From Aquimarina sp. RZ0 (GTDB taxonomy: Bacteria; Bacteroidota; Bacteroidia; Flavobacteriales; Flavobacteriaceae), in the NCBI RefSeq assembly GCF_008370685.1, contig NZ_VTZU01000003.1, forward strand, positions 1-64,000: DNA of 64,000 nt, written 5' to 3'. Under the pieces are notes generated by a model. That model saw nothing but the letters and a program-made list of their open reading frames with translations, ran no database searches and was not told the origin of the DNA. The number at the start of each line of letters is the position of its first letter. The first letter of the stretch is position 1. Positions 44,720 through 53,759 of this stretch are shown here, piece by piece. The position numbers and the translations under genes are program-made.

Positions 44720-46306
44720 ATGAATATTTTTAAAAGTATTAAGAACGATCTTCCAGCAAGTATCGTTGTCTTTTTTGTAGCCTTACCCTTATGTTTAGGG
44801 ATAGCCCTCGCTAGTGGTGCACCTCTTTTTTCTGGTCTTATTGCCGGGATTATTGGAGGAATTGTAGTAGGAGCTATGAGTGGTTCGCAAATAGGTGTCA
44901 GTGGGCCAGCCGCTGGATTAGCAGCAATAGTATTAAGTGCTATTGGGGCATTAGGTGGATACGAGAATTTTTTGGTCGCAGTTGTCCTTGGAGGAGTAAT
45001 ACAATTGGTCTTTGGATTCCTAAGAGCAGGAATCATAGGATATTATTTTCCGTCTTCTGTTATTAAAGGAATGCTAACAGGTATCGGAATCATCATTATA
45101 CTTAAGCAAATCCCACATTTCTTTGGATATGATGTAGATCCAGAAGGGGATTTTGCTTTTTTTCAGGTTGATGGAGAGAATACGTTTTCTGAGATTATAA
45201 ATTCTATTAATTTTATTAGCCCTGGGGCAACAATAATTGCGGTCATTGGATTGGCGATATTATTACTTTGGGATAAAGTATTAGCAAAAAAAGGAAAGTT
45301 TTTTAAGATCATACAAGGACCACTGGTAGCAGTCGCCGCTGGGATTATTTATTATATGGTTACTGGATCTTCAGAAAGTCTGGCAATCTCTAAAAACCAT
45401 TTAGTAAGTGTTCCTATTCCTGATAACTTTTCATCTTTTTTAGGACAGTTTAGTTTTCCTAATTTTTCGGCGATTGGTAATATTGATATTTGGGTCACCG
45501 CATTTACAATTGCTCTGGTCGCTAGTTTAGAAACCCTATTATGTGTAGAGGCGACAGATAAATTAGATCCAGAAAAGAATGTAACTCCTACGAATAAAGA
45601 ATTGTTGGCGCAAGGAACAGGAAACATTATTTCAGGACTGATTGGAGGACTTCCTATTACTCAGGTAATTGTTCGTAGTTCTGCTAATATCCAATCTGGT
45701 GGAAAAACAAAAATGTCTGCAATCATTCACGGGTTTTTATTATTAATTTCTGTGATATTGATCCCTAGACTTTTGAATATGATTCCACTTTCTGTATTGG
45801 CTTCGATTCTTCTTATCGTAGGATATAAATTGGCAAAACCAGCGTTATTCAAAAAAATGTATCTTATGGGCTGGAAACAGTTTGTCCCTTTTACAGTGAC
45901 TGTGGTAGGGATTGTTTTTACAGATTTATTGGTAGGAATTGGTTTAGGATTATTAGTAGGAATCGTTGTGATTTTAATAAAAAGCTATCAAAATTCTCAC
46001 TTTTTGCATATCGAAGATAAAAGTAATGGAAAACATAAGATTAAAATGACACTTGCAGAAGAGGTAACCTTTTTTAATAAAGGAGCAATTTTAAAAGAAT
46101 TAGACCGATTACCAAATGATACCTATCTTACATTAGATGTTAGAAAGACAAGATATTTGGATAGTGATATTATTGAAATATTAGAGGATTTTTCTGAAAA
46201 GGCAAAAACCAGAAGTATTGATATTCAGTTAATATCCGAAAGAGGAGTAGTAGAAAACCCCGATAGTTATATTGAATTTTTTGAATTGAGACCAAAAACT
46301 GCATAA
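44720..46306 (+). CDS. SulP-family anion transporter (probable bicarbonate)
   Basis: A SulP/SLC26 membrane domain with about 12 to 14 helices begins directly at the N-terminus (KSIKNDLPASIVVFFVALPLC) and contains SGPAAGLAAIV and the later GLPITQVIVRSSANIQSGGKTK. A short STAS-like domain (about 440-520) with DVRKTRYLDSDIIEILEDF closes it. At 528 residues it is compact. The carbonic anhydrase 11 bp downstream suggests bicarbonate (BicA-like) as the substrate, although sulfate cannot be excluded. Confidence 0.88.
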   Translation: MNIFKSIKNDLPASIVVFFVALPLCLGIALASGAPLFSGLIAGIIGGIVVGAMSGSQIGVSGPAAGLAAIVLSAIGALGGYENFLVAVVLGGVIQLVFGFLRAGIIGYYFPSSVIKGMLTGIGIIIILKQIPHFFGYDVDPEGDFAFFQVDGENTFSEIINSINFISPGATIIAVIGLAILLLWDKVLAKKGKFFKIIQGPLVAVAAGIIYYMVTGSSESLAISKNHLVSVPIPDNFSSFLGQFSFPNFSAIGNIDIWVTAFTIALVASLETLLCVEATDKLDPEKNVTPTNKELLAQGTGNIISGLIGGLPITQVIVRSSANIQSGGKTKMSAIIHGFLLLISVILIPRLLNMIPLSVLASILLIVGYKLAKPALFKKMYLMGWKQFVPFTVTVVGIVFTDLLVGIGLGLLVGIVVILIKSYQNSHFLHIEDKSNGKHKIKMTLAEEVTFFNKGAILKELDRLPNDTYLTLDVRKTRYLDSDIIEILEDFSEKAKTRSIDIQLISERGVVENPDSYIEFFELRPKTA

Positions 46307-46317
46307 AACACCATATT

Positions 46318-46950
46318 ATGAAAGCACATACAAAAGAAACACAAGCAGCAATTACGCCGCAAATCGCATTAGAATTGCTAAAAGAAGGAAATAAAAGATT
46401 TCAAAACAGCATGAAGGCCGATAGAAACCTCTTGGGACAAATAAAGGATACTAAAGCAGGTCAATATCCATTTGCAACTATCTTAAGTTGTATCGATTCC
46501 AGAGTTTCTTCAGAATTGATTTTTGATCAGGGAATAGGAGATATTTTTAGTGCTCGGGTGGCAGGAAATTTTGTTAACGAAGATATTCTGGGCAGTATGG
46601 AGTTTGCCAGTAAACTTGCAGGAACCAGATTAATATTAGTATTAGGTCATACTAGTTGTGGAGCAGTCAAAGGAGCTGTAGATAATGCTAAGTTGGGAAA
46701 TCTGACAGCATTGTTATCCAAAATTAAACCTGCTGTTGCAGCCGTTACAGAACCTTCTGATGCTTCCTTACGAACATCCAAAAATATTGAGTTTGTTAAT
46801 GAAGTAGCTGTCAAAAATGTGTACATGACAATTGAGAATATCCGTGCAGAGAGTAGTGTCTTGAGAGAGATGGAGGAGAATAAAGAAATATTGATAATCG
46901 GGGGGATGTATGATATTAGTACCGGAGGTGTCACTTTTTTTGAAAACTGA
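46318..46950 (+). CDS. Beta-class carbonic anhydrase
   Basis: It interconverts CO2 and bicarbonate. The zinc ligands Cys58, His111 and Cys114 are in SCIDSRV and GHTSCGAVKGA, and the Asp60-Arg62 dyad is complete. The 210-residue length is normal and there is no signal peptide, so it is cytoplasmic. It stands between two SulP transporters in the same direction (11 bp and 108 bp away), which fits a bicarbonate uptake module. Confidence 0.95.
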   Translation: MKAHTKETQAAITPQIALELLKEGNKRFQNSMKADRNLLGQIKDTKAGQYPFATILSCIDSRVSSELIFDQGIGDIFSARVAGNFVNEDILGSMEFASKLAGTRLILVLGHTSCGAVKGAVDNAKLGNLTALLSKIKPAVAAVTEPSDASLRTSKNIEFVNEVAVKNVYMTIENIRAESSVLREMEENKEILIIGGMYDISTGGVTFFEN

Positions 46951-47058
46951 TACATGTTAAAATTTAGACTAAAATAAAGAGCCTTTATAATTATATCTAA
47001 TTTTTTTAGGTTGAATATTAATAGATTGACTATTATTGTTAGGAAAAAAAAATGTGAT

Positions 47059-48903
47059 ATGAAAGGATTTTTTGGGAATCTTAAAGGGGATGCTTTTGGA
47101 GGATTGACAGCAGGTATTGTTGCGCTTCCTTTGGCATTGGCATTCGGTGTATCTTCCGGTTTAGGACCAAGTGCCGGACTTTATGGAGCTATTTTTATAA
47201 GTTTTTTTGCTGCATTATTTGGAGGAACCAGTACGCAGATTTCTGGTCCAACGGCTCCTATGACTGCTGTGAGTATGGTTGTCATAGCAGGTATAATAGC
47301 TGCTAATGATGGTAGTATTGAAAAAGCATTACCTGCTATATTAACAGTATTTTTACTGAGTGGACTTATACAGATAGGTCTCGGAATGGTTGGTTTAGGA
47401 AAATATATTAGATATATACCCTATCCTGTCGTTTCTGGTTTTATGACAGCGATTGGTGTGATCATATTATTAACACAGGTTTTGCCATCTTTAGGATATT
47501 ACCCAAAAGAAGATGTAGCATTTGTAGATCGGTTTAAGGCACAGGCAGAAGAGGTAATTCTCGAAAATATTCTGAAAGAAGAAGCAGGAGAAGGAATTCT
47601 GGTTCTTGAGAATTTTAAAGAAACAATAAGCAGAGCTGATACAATTTCTCAAGATGATATTCTGACAGAATCAAAAATATTGGCAGCAAAAGAAGCATCA
47701 GGTGCTTTGGGAGCTTTAAAAGTATTTCCGAGAGCGTTAAAAAACATCAATTGGTTAGAACTCTTATTAGCCTTGGGAACCATTATCATTATTTATGGGT
47801 TTAAACGAATTACTACTGTTCTCCCTAGTACATTGGTTGCATTAATTGTTATGTCTGCGATTGCATTTGGGTTGGGGTTAGAGTATAGAGCTATTGAAGA
47901 GATACCTGGTGGAATACCAGTACCTAAGTGGGAAATATTTACAAAGTTTAATATAAATAGTATTGTTCCATATATTTTTACTGCATTAACACTAGCGCTT
48001 TTAGGAGCCATAGATTCCTTATTAACAAGTGTAATTGCAGATAATATGACCAAAACCAAACACAAACCCAATAGAGAGTTAATCGGTCAGGGAATTGGTA
48101 ATAGTATTGCGGCTCTTTTTGGAGGTATTCCGGGAGCAGGAGCTACTATACGAACAGTAGTGAATATTAATTCTGGGGGGAAAACCAAGCTGTCTGGTAT
48201 GATAGCAGGTGCTATGCTTTTAATAATCATGTTGGGACTAGGACCAGTAGCTTCCAAAATACCAGCAGCTGTACTTGCCGGAATTTTAATAACTGTAGGT
48301 ATTGGTGTAATGGACTATAAAGGACTTAAAGCAATAGCAAGTTTACCAAAAGATATCAAATTAGGGCCATTAAGGTTTAGTTCAGAAGTATTGATAATGC
48401 TAATCGTACTTTTATTATCCACTTTTTGGAATCTTGTGTATGCTGTTGGAATTGGGTTGATAATTGCTTCTCTGATGTTTATGAAAAAAATAGGGGATCT
48501 AACAGCAGAAAGATCTGATGTAAAACCATTAAAAGAAGAAGAAGGCTGGGGAGATGAAACAGATTTTCTTTCAGCATTAAATCAAAAAGTTTTTATAAAG
48601 CATCTCAAAGGACCTTTATTTTTTGGTTCAACCAGTGATTTTCAGAAATTAGCTTCTCAAATTCCTGATACGGCATCTGTAGTGGTTATGAGATTGGGTC
48701 TTATGCAATATATGGATCAATCAGGATTGTATGCGATGGAGGAAATGATTTTAGACCTGAAAAAGAAAAATATAGATATTCTTTTTGTAGGCTTATTGAG
48801 GCAACCCAGGTATATGATGGAGCGTATTGATATTATCCCGGATTTGGTGCCAGAAACATCTATATTTGAGACTTTTGATGAGTGCATCGCAGGAATTAAG
48901 TGA
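47059..48903 (+). CDS. Second SulP-family anion transporter, with a soluble insertion
   Basis: I chose the ATG at 47059 (MKGFFGNLKGDAFGGLTAGI); the apparent TTG start at 47011 would add a basic, unlikely tail. The SulP core has SGPTAPMTAVSMVV and PGAGATIRTVVNINSGGKTK. Between helices at about residues 150-215 there is an extra hydrophilic, acidic and helical segment (DRFKAQAEEVILENILKEEA and on). A STAS domain follows at the C-terminus (about 505-614; LKGPLFFGSTSDFQKLASQI). It is a different subfamily from the transporter at 44720 and is part of the SulP-carbonic anhydrase-SulP group. Confidence 0.88.
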   Translation: MKGFFGNLKGDAFGGLTAGIVALPLALAFGVSSGLGPSAGLYGAIFISFFAALFGGTSTQISGPTAPMTAVSMVVIAGIIAANDGSIEKALPAILTVFLLSGLIQIGLGMVGLGKYIRYIPYPVVSGFMTAIGVIILLTQVLPSLGYYPKEDVAFVDRFKAQAEEVILENILKEEAGEGILVLENFKETISRADTISQDDILTESKILAAKEASGALGALKVFPRALKNINWLELLLALGTIIIIYGFKRITTVLPSTLVALIVMSAIAFGLGLEYRAIEEIPGGIPVPKWEIFTKFNINSIVPYIFTALTLALLGAIDSLLTSVIADNMTKTKHKPNRELIGQGIGNSIAALFGGIPGAGATIRTVVNINSGGKTKLSGMIAGAMLLIIMLGLGPVASKIPAAVLAGILITVGIGVMDYKGLKAIASLPKDIKLGPLRFSSEVLIMLIVLLLSTFWNLVYAVGIGLIIASLMFMKKIGDLTAERSDVKPLKEEEGWGDETDFLSALNQKVFIKHLKGPLFFGSTSDFQKLASQIPDTASVVVMRLGLMQYMDQSGLYAMEEMILDLKKKNIDILFVGLLRQPRYMMERIDIIPDLVPETSIFETFDECIAGIK

Positions 48904-48918
48904 TTTTAAATAATACTG

Positions 48919-48970
48919 CTCGATAATCGAGATTTAAATGCTCCGTGGGCTTTCCCCTAGGTAGTTTACT
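48919..48970. repeat. 92-bp repeat family, one-unit copy
   Basis: CTCGATAATCGAGATTTAAA then TGCTCCGTGGGC and AGGTAGTTTACT. One sub-unit only, located between the convergent SulP and cvpA genes. Confidence 0.85.
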
Positions 48971-49058
48971 AGAATAAAATTTCCTTTTTCTGCCAGAATC
49001 AAAAACGTTTAAATCACTTCATTCACGAAAAAGATCAAATTTTAATAGGTTATTTTAT

Positions 49059-49571
49059 TTAGGTAGCATCTTCAGAATCCTTTTTTTTGCTATTATTTAG
49101 CAGACTTGGTAATACAGCAGGAGCCAGTTTTTTTACAGGAGGGTATAAAATTGAAGTATCTAATGTTTCTTGCTTAATTATATTGAGTGTTCTGTTTCCC
49201 GCATCAAGAAGCATGATAATGACACTAGCAATAAAAGCAAATTTTAAAACTCCAAAAGTAGCACCCAGAATTTTATTGAGAATACCCAGAGAAGCGAAAT
49301 CAGCAATTTTAGTTAATAATTTCCCTGCTAAGGATACAATAATAATAACAATAATAAAAGTAATGGCAAAAGCTACTAATCTCATAGTTCCTTCTCCCCA
49401 ATCTACGTATTCTCCAAGGAAATCCCCAATGACGTGAGAAAAGTGCACTGCAATATAAATGCCAGCAATAAGTGCAACCATAGAGGCTATAGAAACAAAT
49501 AGCCCTTTTCTAAGCCCATGTATTAATCCCCACAATAAAAGAACGCCTAAGATAATATCTATATAATTCAT
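49059..49571 (-). CDS. CvpA-family membrane protein
   Basis: Four membrane helices (about 3-20, 28-48, 65-88 and 102-125) and the family start MNYIDIILGVLLLWGLIHGLRKGLF with a GxxKG-like motif. The C-terminus is soluble and Lys/Ser-rich. CvpA proteins are linked with colicin V production and envelope homeostasis. In Flavobacteriia cvpA often lies near pheS, as here. It is transcribed away from the pheS side. Confidence 0.85.
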   Translation of the reverse strand: MNYIDIILGVLLLWGLIHGLRKGLFVSIASMVALIAGIYIAVHFSHVIGDFLGEYVDWGEGTMRLVAFAITFIIVIIIVSLAGKLLTKIADFASLGILNKILGATFGVLKFAFIASVIIMLLDAGNRTLNIIKQETLDTSILYPPVKKLAPAVLPSLLNNSKKKDSEDAT

Positions 49572-49777
49572 TAGTTACATTTTCTTGGACTAAGATACTA
49601 TTTTAAATCAAAATTGAATGTCAACAGGTATAGAGTAGCTGCATTTATACCTGAGATTCAGTTTCAGGTGTGATCCAAATATCCCAGAGTTATACATTGT
49701 ATTTACAGAAAAACTTTTAATTAAAGAATAGATAAAGTATAGAGATGTGGCATATAAGATTTCTTAGGAATCATCGT

Positions 49778-49805
49778 TTGGTTTTTCGACGAAGCATTAC
49801 TTTTG
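49778..49805 (+). promoter_or_regulatory. Promoter TTG-N17-TACTTTTG
   Basis: A TTG at 49778-49780 and a perfect -7 box at 49798-49805 agree with the flavobacterial TTG-N17-23-TAnnTTTG consensus. The start codon at 49855 is 49 bp downstream. Confidence 0.65.
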
Positions 49806-49854
49806 CAAAACGTTACTTTTTTATAAAATTATAAGTGAAGGTAAACACAAGATT

Positions 49855-50211
49855 ATGGCAAGAGATGAGAAACTAAAAGAACGGTGGGAAATATTGGTAG
49901 ATAAATTATCAAATCAATTTGCTGATGGAGATGTATTGGATCTGGATGCTATTATTTATTTGATTGGCGTACAGGAATTAGGACAGATTCATAGAAAATT
50001 TAAAAAAGATGAAAAGCTGGATCTGATGCATATTGCAATTTGCAGACTTTTAGAACCTTACGGCTATTATGAATTTGATTATTTTGATGAACAGGGATGG
50101 CCACATTATATAGTAAAAGAACAATTACCTAATCTCAGGGCAGGAGAACAATCTGTATTAATGAAAGAGGCTATTGTTAGCTATTTTATGGCAAGTGAAT
50201 ATATCTCGTAA
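49855..50211 (+). CDS. Conserved flavobacterial protein, unknown function
   Basis: A 118-residue soluble, acidic and helical protein (LKERWEILVDKLSNQFADGD, LDAIIYLIGVQELG, HIAICRLLEPYGYYEFDYFD, GWPHYI). I recall similar proteins beside pheS and cvpA in Flavobacteriia but no function is known to me. A clear promoter lies upstream. The 247-bp gap to pheS holds only a possible promoter. Confidence 0.7.
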   Translation: MARDEKLKERWEILVDKLSNQFADGDVLDLDAIIYLIGVQELGQIHRKFKKDEKLDLMHIAICRLLEPYGYYEFDYFDEQGWPHYIVKEQLPNLRAGEQSVLMKEAIVSYFMASEYIS

Positions 50212-50428
50212 AAAATACATATTGAAGTGGTTTACATTTTTGAAAACGGATTTTTTGAATATGAATACAGATTGGTTTTGTCATTTTACTTTTTTTGATG
50301 AAATTTGATATACAATTATGAAAAAATGCAGGAAGCCAGATGATTCTTAAAGAAACCTCTATGACAGCCGTTTTATAATTTTTATCCTGAAAAGATAACT
50401 TTTGTTATACTTTTAGAAAATACTAACT

Positions 50429-50436
50429 TAAATTTG
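50429..50436 (+). promoter_or_regulatory. Possible -7 box TAAATTTG of pheS
   Basis: TAnnTTTG match 22 bp before the start; a TTG at 50402-50404 is 24 bp upstream, slightly longer than usual. Confidence 0.4.
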
Positions 50437-50458
50437 TGCTCTATTTAAGAAAAAAATC

Positions 50459-51478
50459 ATGATCGATAAGATTAAAGAATATATTGCTGAAGTTGAAGAA
50501 TTCAAAGCTAAGACAAAGGAAGATGTAGAAGAATTCAGAATTAAATTTTCCGGTAAAAAAGGATTAATTAATGATTTTTTTGCGGAGTTTAAAAATGTTG
50601 CTGCAGAACAAAGAAAAGAGTTTGGTCAGACTATTAATGCGCTCAAAAATGCTGCAGAAGAAAAAGTGCGTTCCCTAAAAGATGAATTAGAATCCAAAGA
50701 AGAAGAAAAAGGGGCGTATGGAGATTTAACAAGACCTGCAGAACCCATGGCCTTAGGGGCGCGACATCCTATTTCACTAGTTAAGAATCAGATCATTGAT
50801 GTTTTTTCTCGTATAGGATTTAATGTGAGCGAAGGTCCGGAGATTGAAGATGACTGGCATAATTTTACTGCATTAAATTTACCAGAATATCACCCGGCGC
50901 GTGATATGCAGGATACTTTTTTTATTCAGACAGATCCAGATATTTTATTACGTACACATACATCATCCGTGCAAGTACGTTATATGGAGAATAACCAACC
51001 TCCGATTCGTACAATTTCTCCAGGACGAGTATTTCGTAATGAGGCCATTTCTGCAAGATCACATTGTTTTTTTCATCAGGTAGAAGGATTATACATTGAT
51101 AAGGATGTTTCTTTTGCAGATCTTAAACAGACGATACAATATTTTACCACAGAGATGTTTGGTAAATCAAAAATTAGATTGCGCCCATCCTATTTCCCGT
51201 TTACAGAGCCTAGTGCCGAGGTAGACGTTTATTGGGGATTAGAAACAGAGACAGATTATAAAATGACCAAAGGAACGGGTTGGTTAGAGATTATGGGATG
51301 CGGTATGGTGGATCCTAATGTATTGAAAAACTGCAATATAGACCCGCAAAAGTATAGTGGATTTGCATTTGGTATGGGTATAGATCGTATTGCATTATTA
51401 CTATATGGAATCTCTGATATCCGTATGCTGAGCGAGAATGATGTCCGTTTTCTAGAGCAGTTTAAATCTGTATTATAA
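50459..51478 (+). CDS. pheS: Phenylalanine-tRNA ligase alpha subunit
   Basis: It charges tRNA-Phe together with PheT. The N-terminal coiled coil (about 1-85; FSGKKGLINDFFAEFKNV) binds tRNA. The class II catalytic core follows: HPISLVKNQIIDVFSRIGF, EGPEIEDDWHNFTALNLPEYHPARDM (motif 1 region), GRVFRNEAIS...FHQVEG (motif 2), and GFAFGMGIDRIALLLYGI (motif 3). At 339 residues the length is typical. pheT is not adjacent, which is usual in Bacteroidota. Confidence 0.97.
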   Translation: MIDKIKEYIAEVEEFKAKTKEDVEEFRIKFSGKKGLINDFFAEFKNVAAEQRKEFGQTINALKNAAEEKVRSLKDELESKEEEKGAYGDLTRPAEPMALGARHPISLVKNQIIDVFSRIGFNVSEGPEIEDDWHNFTALNLPEYHPARDMQDTFFIQTDPDILLRTHTSSVQVRYMENNQPPIRTISPGRVFRNEAISARSHCFFHQVEGLYIDKDVSFADLKQTIQYFTTEMFGKSKIRLRPSYFPFTEPSAEVDVYWGLETETDYKMTKGTGWLEIMGCGMVDPNVLKNCNIDPQKYSGFAFGMGIDRIALLLYGISDIRMLSENDVRFLEQFKSVL

Positions 51479-51542
51479 AATAAAAAGATTTTATTTATCT
51501 TGGGGTGAAAGTATAAAAAATATTTTCCCTAAAAGGTATGAT

Positions 51543-51938
51543 ATGAAGAAAGATATTGAAATACCAGTAGTACGAAATGTATATATTGCTGTAGTCAAAG
51601 AATGGAATAATGAGTTTTCTGGCTACGACTGGAATGCATATATTATTAATGATCAGGATATCCCTATAGAAATGGTATTAGTAGTTACCAAAGGATATGA
51701 TACAGAAAGAAAAACCTCCTTGCTACGACATGGAATTGGGACGGTTGAAGCTAAGTCAACAGCCAAAATAGAAATGCTTCAGGAAGAGCTCTTTTCTATG
51801 AATAATGAATTCTCGGTGACTTTCTTTGCTCAAGGTAAATTGTATGATCGAAAATATCTTTTTAGAAAAAATACGATACATGAGAATGCTTTTCGAGATT
51901 TGCCGGTAATAGAGCAACGTGGAGTTTTGGTAAAGTAA
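51543..51938 (+). CDS. Conserved protein of unknown function
   Basis: A 131-residue, beta-rich soluble protein with GYDWNAYIINDQDIPIEMVL, VTKGYDTERKTSLLRHG and a C-terminal FRKNTIHENAFRDLPVI. Similar sequences occur in other Bacteroidota, to my recollection, without known function. It follows pheS by 64 bp. The stop codon is inside the first bases of a 92-bp repeat copy. Confidence 0.65.
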   Translation: MKKDIEIPVVRNVYIAVVKEWNNEFSGYDWNAYIINDQDIPIEMVLVVTKGYDTERKTSLLRHGIGTVEAKSTAKIEMLQEELFSMNNEFSVTFFAQGKLYDRKYLFRKNTIHENAFRDLPVIEQRGVLVK

Positions 51939-52027
51939 ACTACCTTCGGTGCAAGTCCACAAAGCATTTATAAAAAAAACAGTTTGATTTTGAGTTAAGC
52001 TTCATTAAATCGAGCTTGTCTGGTAAA
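51935..52027. repeat. 92-bp repeat family, diverged inverted copy
   Basis: GTAAACTACC at 51935 followed by GGTGCAAGTCCACAAAGCAT and an A-run, then a decayed half with ATTAAATCGAG. It starts at the stop codon of the preceding gene. Confidence 0.7.
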
Positions 52028-52173
52028 ACTCATTATCAATTGTATTTTTAATTATAGAAATCACAGATTCATAAAACCCGAAAACTTAGATGATTTTACA
52101 TGTTAATTATCAAGGTATTAGGCAGGTGAATAGTTTCTTTTTGTTATTTTAGTGATAACTAAATAAAATCGTC

Positions 52174-53268
52174 ATGAAAAACTATTGCACAATGAATTTT
52201 TTATCCCTAATTACTTTGAGTTTACTTATGAGTGGTCAAATGTATGCACAACCTGCACCTCCACAAGGTAAGGTATGGGAAGTAGTTCCTTCACTCTCAG
52301 ATGAATTTGATGTATGGAATGATTCCAAATGGTGGAAACCTTTATGGAATTATGGAGAACCAGTTATGATGTTAGCTCAGAATTCTGGAGTCACGAATGG
52401 TAATTTATGGATCAAGGCAACATTAGATAACTCTTCTAATCGATGGTTTGAAACCTCTAGAGTAATGTCTTTTACTCAGATTAGTTACCCTATGTATACC
52501 GAATGTAAAATGAGAACCGCTCATATTTCTGCTTATAATACCTTCTGGATGAATAACGGAGATATTAATAATAGAGATGAGATCGATATGTGCGAGAATA
52601 ACTCTAAACCTTCTATTCCTTCCAGGCAAGCAGACTGGCCTTTTTTAATGCAATCTCAATATTTTATAACGGTTGCAACGAATGATGATAGAGCAAAAGG
52701 CAATTTTGATAACAGAAACTTATCTCCCCAAAATCCTCTTAGAGGTGTAAAATGGAATGAGGATTATCATACAATAGGTGTGTGGTGGAAAGATAAAAAT
52801 AATATGCAGTTTTACCTGGACGGTGAGCCGGCAGGTAGTGTTGTGACAAATCGTGATTTTACAAGAAGCCTTAATATTATTTGGGATTTATGGACGATAG
52901 ACGCTCCATGGAGTGGAGGTGTTGCAGTAAAAAGTGACTTATCTGATGATCAGATAAATACGATGTATGTAGATTGGGTACATACATATTCATTAGAAGA
53001 TGCTAATCTTAGTGTTACTGATATTAATGCTCCCAAAAGTGTGGTGTATCCTAATCCGGTAACTGATATCGTACATGTTAATCTAATTAACCAGATAGTG
53101 GATGATGCGGTAGTTAGAATTTATGACAATCTCGGACAGCTTGTAAAAACAGAAAAATTGCAAGGGCAAGATAATCAGATATCGATAAATGAACTTTCAA
53201 CAGGTATGTATGTTGCTAGAATTTTTAATGGGGATTTAGTAGATTCAAAATCAATAATCAAGCGGTAA
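52174..53268 (+). CDS. Secreted GH16 glycanase (agarase-like) with T9SS sorting domain
   Basis: It cleaves beta-linked polysaccharide, probably an algal galactan such as agar or porphyran. A signal peptide (about 1-25) leads to a GH16 jelly-roll domain with SDEFDVWNDSKWW, FWMNNGDINNRDEIDMCEN (catalytic ExDxxE: Glu136, Asp138, Glu141) and HTIGVWWKDKNNMQFYLDGE. The C-terminal 80 residues are a type A T9SS signal (VYPNPVTDIVHVNL, VRIYDNLGQLVKTEKLQG, LSTGMYVARI, ending KSIIKR). Secretion to the cell surface or medium is therefore expected. The exact sugar is an inference. Confidence 0.92.
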   Translation: MKNYCTMNFLSLITLSLLMSGQMYAQPAPPQGKVWEVVPSLSDEFDVWNDSKWWKPLWNYGEPVMMLAQNSGVTNGNLWIKATLDNSSNRWFETSRVMSFTQISYPMYTECKMRTAHISAYNTFWMNNGDINNRDEIDMCENNSKPSIPSRQADWPFLMQSQYFITVATNDDRAKGNFDNRNLSPQNPLRGVKWNEDYHTIGVWWKDKNNMQFYLDGEPAGSVVTNRDFTRSLNIIWDLWTIDAPWSGGVAVKSDLSDDQINTMYVDWVHTYSLEDANLSVTDINAPKSVVYPNPVTDIVHVNLINQIVDDAVVRIYDNLGQLVKTEKLQGQDNQISINELSTGMYVARIFNGDLVDSKSIIKR

Positions 53269-53300
53269 TTCCGTTATTGCAATAAGCACAAAATTATAAA

Positions 53301-53336
53301 AGCGAGAAATTATTTACTGATTTCTCGCTTTTTTAT
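53301..53336 (+). terminator. Rho-independent terminator of the GH16 gene
   Basis: AGCGAGAAAT pairs with ATTTCTCGCT across a 9-nt loop and is followed by a run of T. It lies 32 bp after the stop. Confidence 0.88.
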
Positions 53337-53419
53337 TGAAGCAATTTAAACTTTTCTGATTCTGAAACTAAGTTGAAAAAGAATATTTTATTGTGGTAAA
53401 TTCAAAGAATATAGGTATA

Positions 53420-53581
53420 ATACGATTTATAACTAAAAATTTCGCATATTCATCGTTTCTTTTTCCTTTCTACTTCGTTTAAAAAATAAACCGTAACTAT
53501 AGCTATGCTTGATTTTTTTGCCTTGCATAAAGAAAAAATAATTCAATGAATTTATACGAATTTTTTAATCACAAATCGTAT
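53420..53581. repeat. Fold-back element, family 1 (162 bp)
   Basis: Nearly identical to the copy at 37281 (one difference by eye). Ends ATACGATTTATAAC and CACAAATCGTAT. The rest of 53269-53759 contains the terminator at 53301 and otherwise only AT-rich sequence. Confidence 0.95.
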
Positions 53582-53759
53582 AAGTCTTAATAAGTAGCAT
53601 TTGTATTAGATCAAGATAACTATGATATTTATCTCTATAAAATGTTTACTTCTGCATATGTTAATACACTAATTAGTAAAACTTTATAAGATCAAAATTT
53701 GGTGTATTCATCATGGTCATATGACGTTTATTATATTCATCTTAAAATCTTTTTATATT

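Noticed and set aside
47011-47058. TTG start for the second SulP transporter
   Set aside because: It would add a basic stretch before the normal start MKGFFGNLKGD.
51945-51965. GGTGCAAGTCCAC word resembling the 3' end of riboswitches or group II introns
   Set aside because: It is part of the 92-bp repeat family and the surrounding fold of such RNAs is absent.
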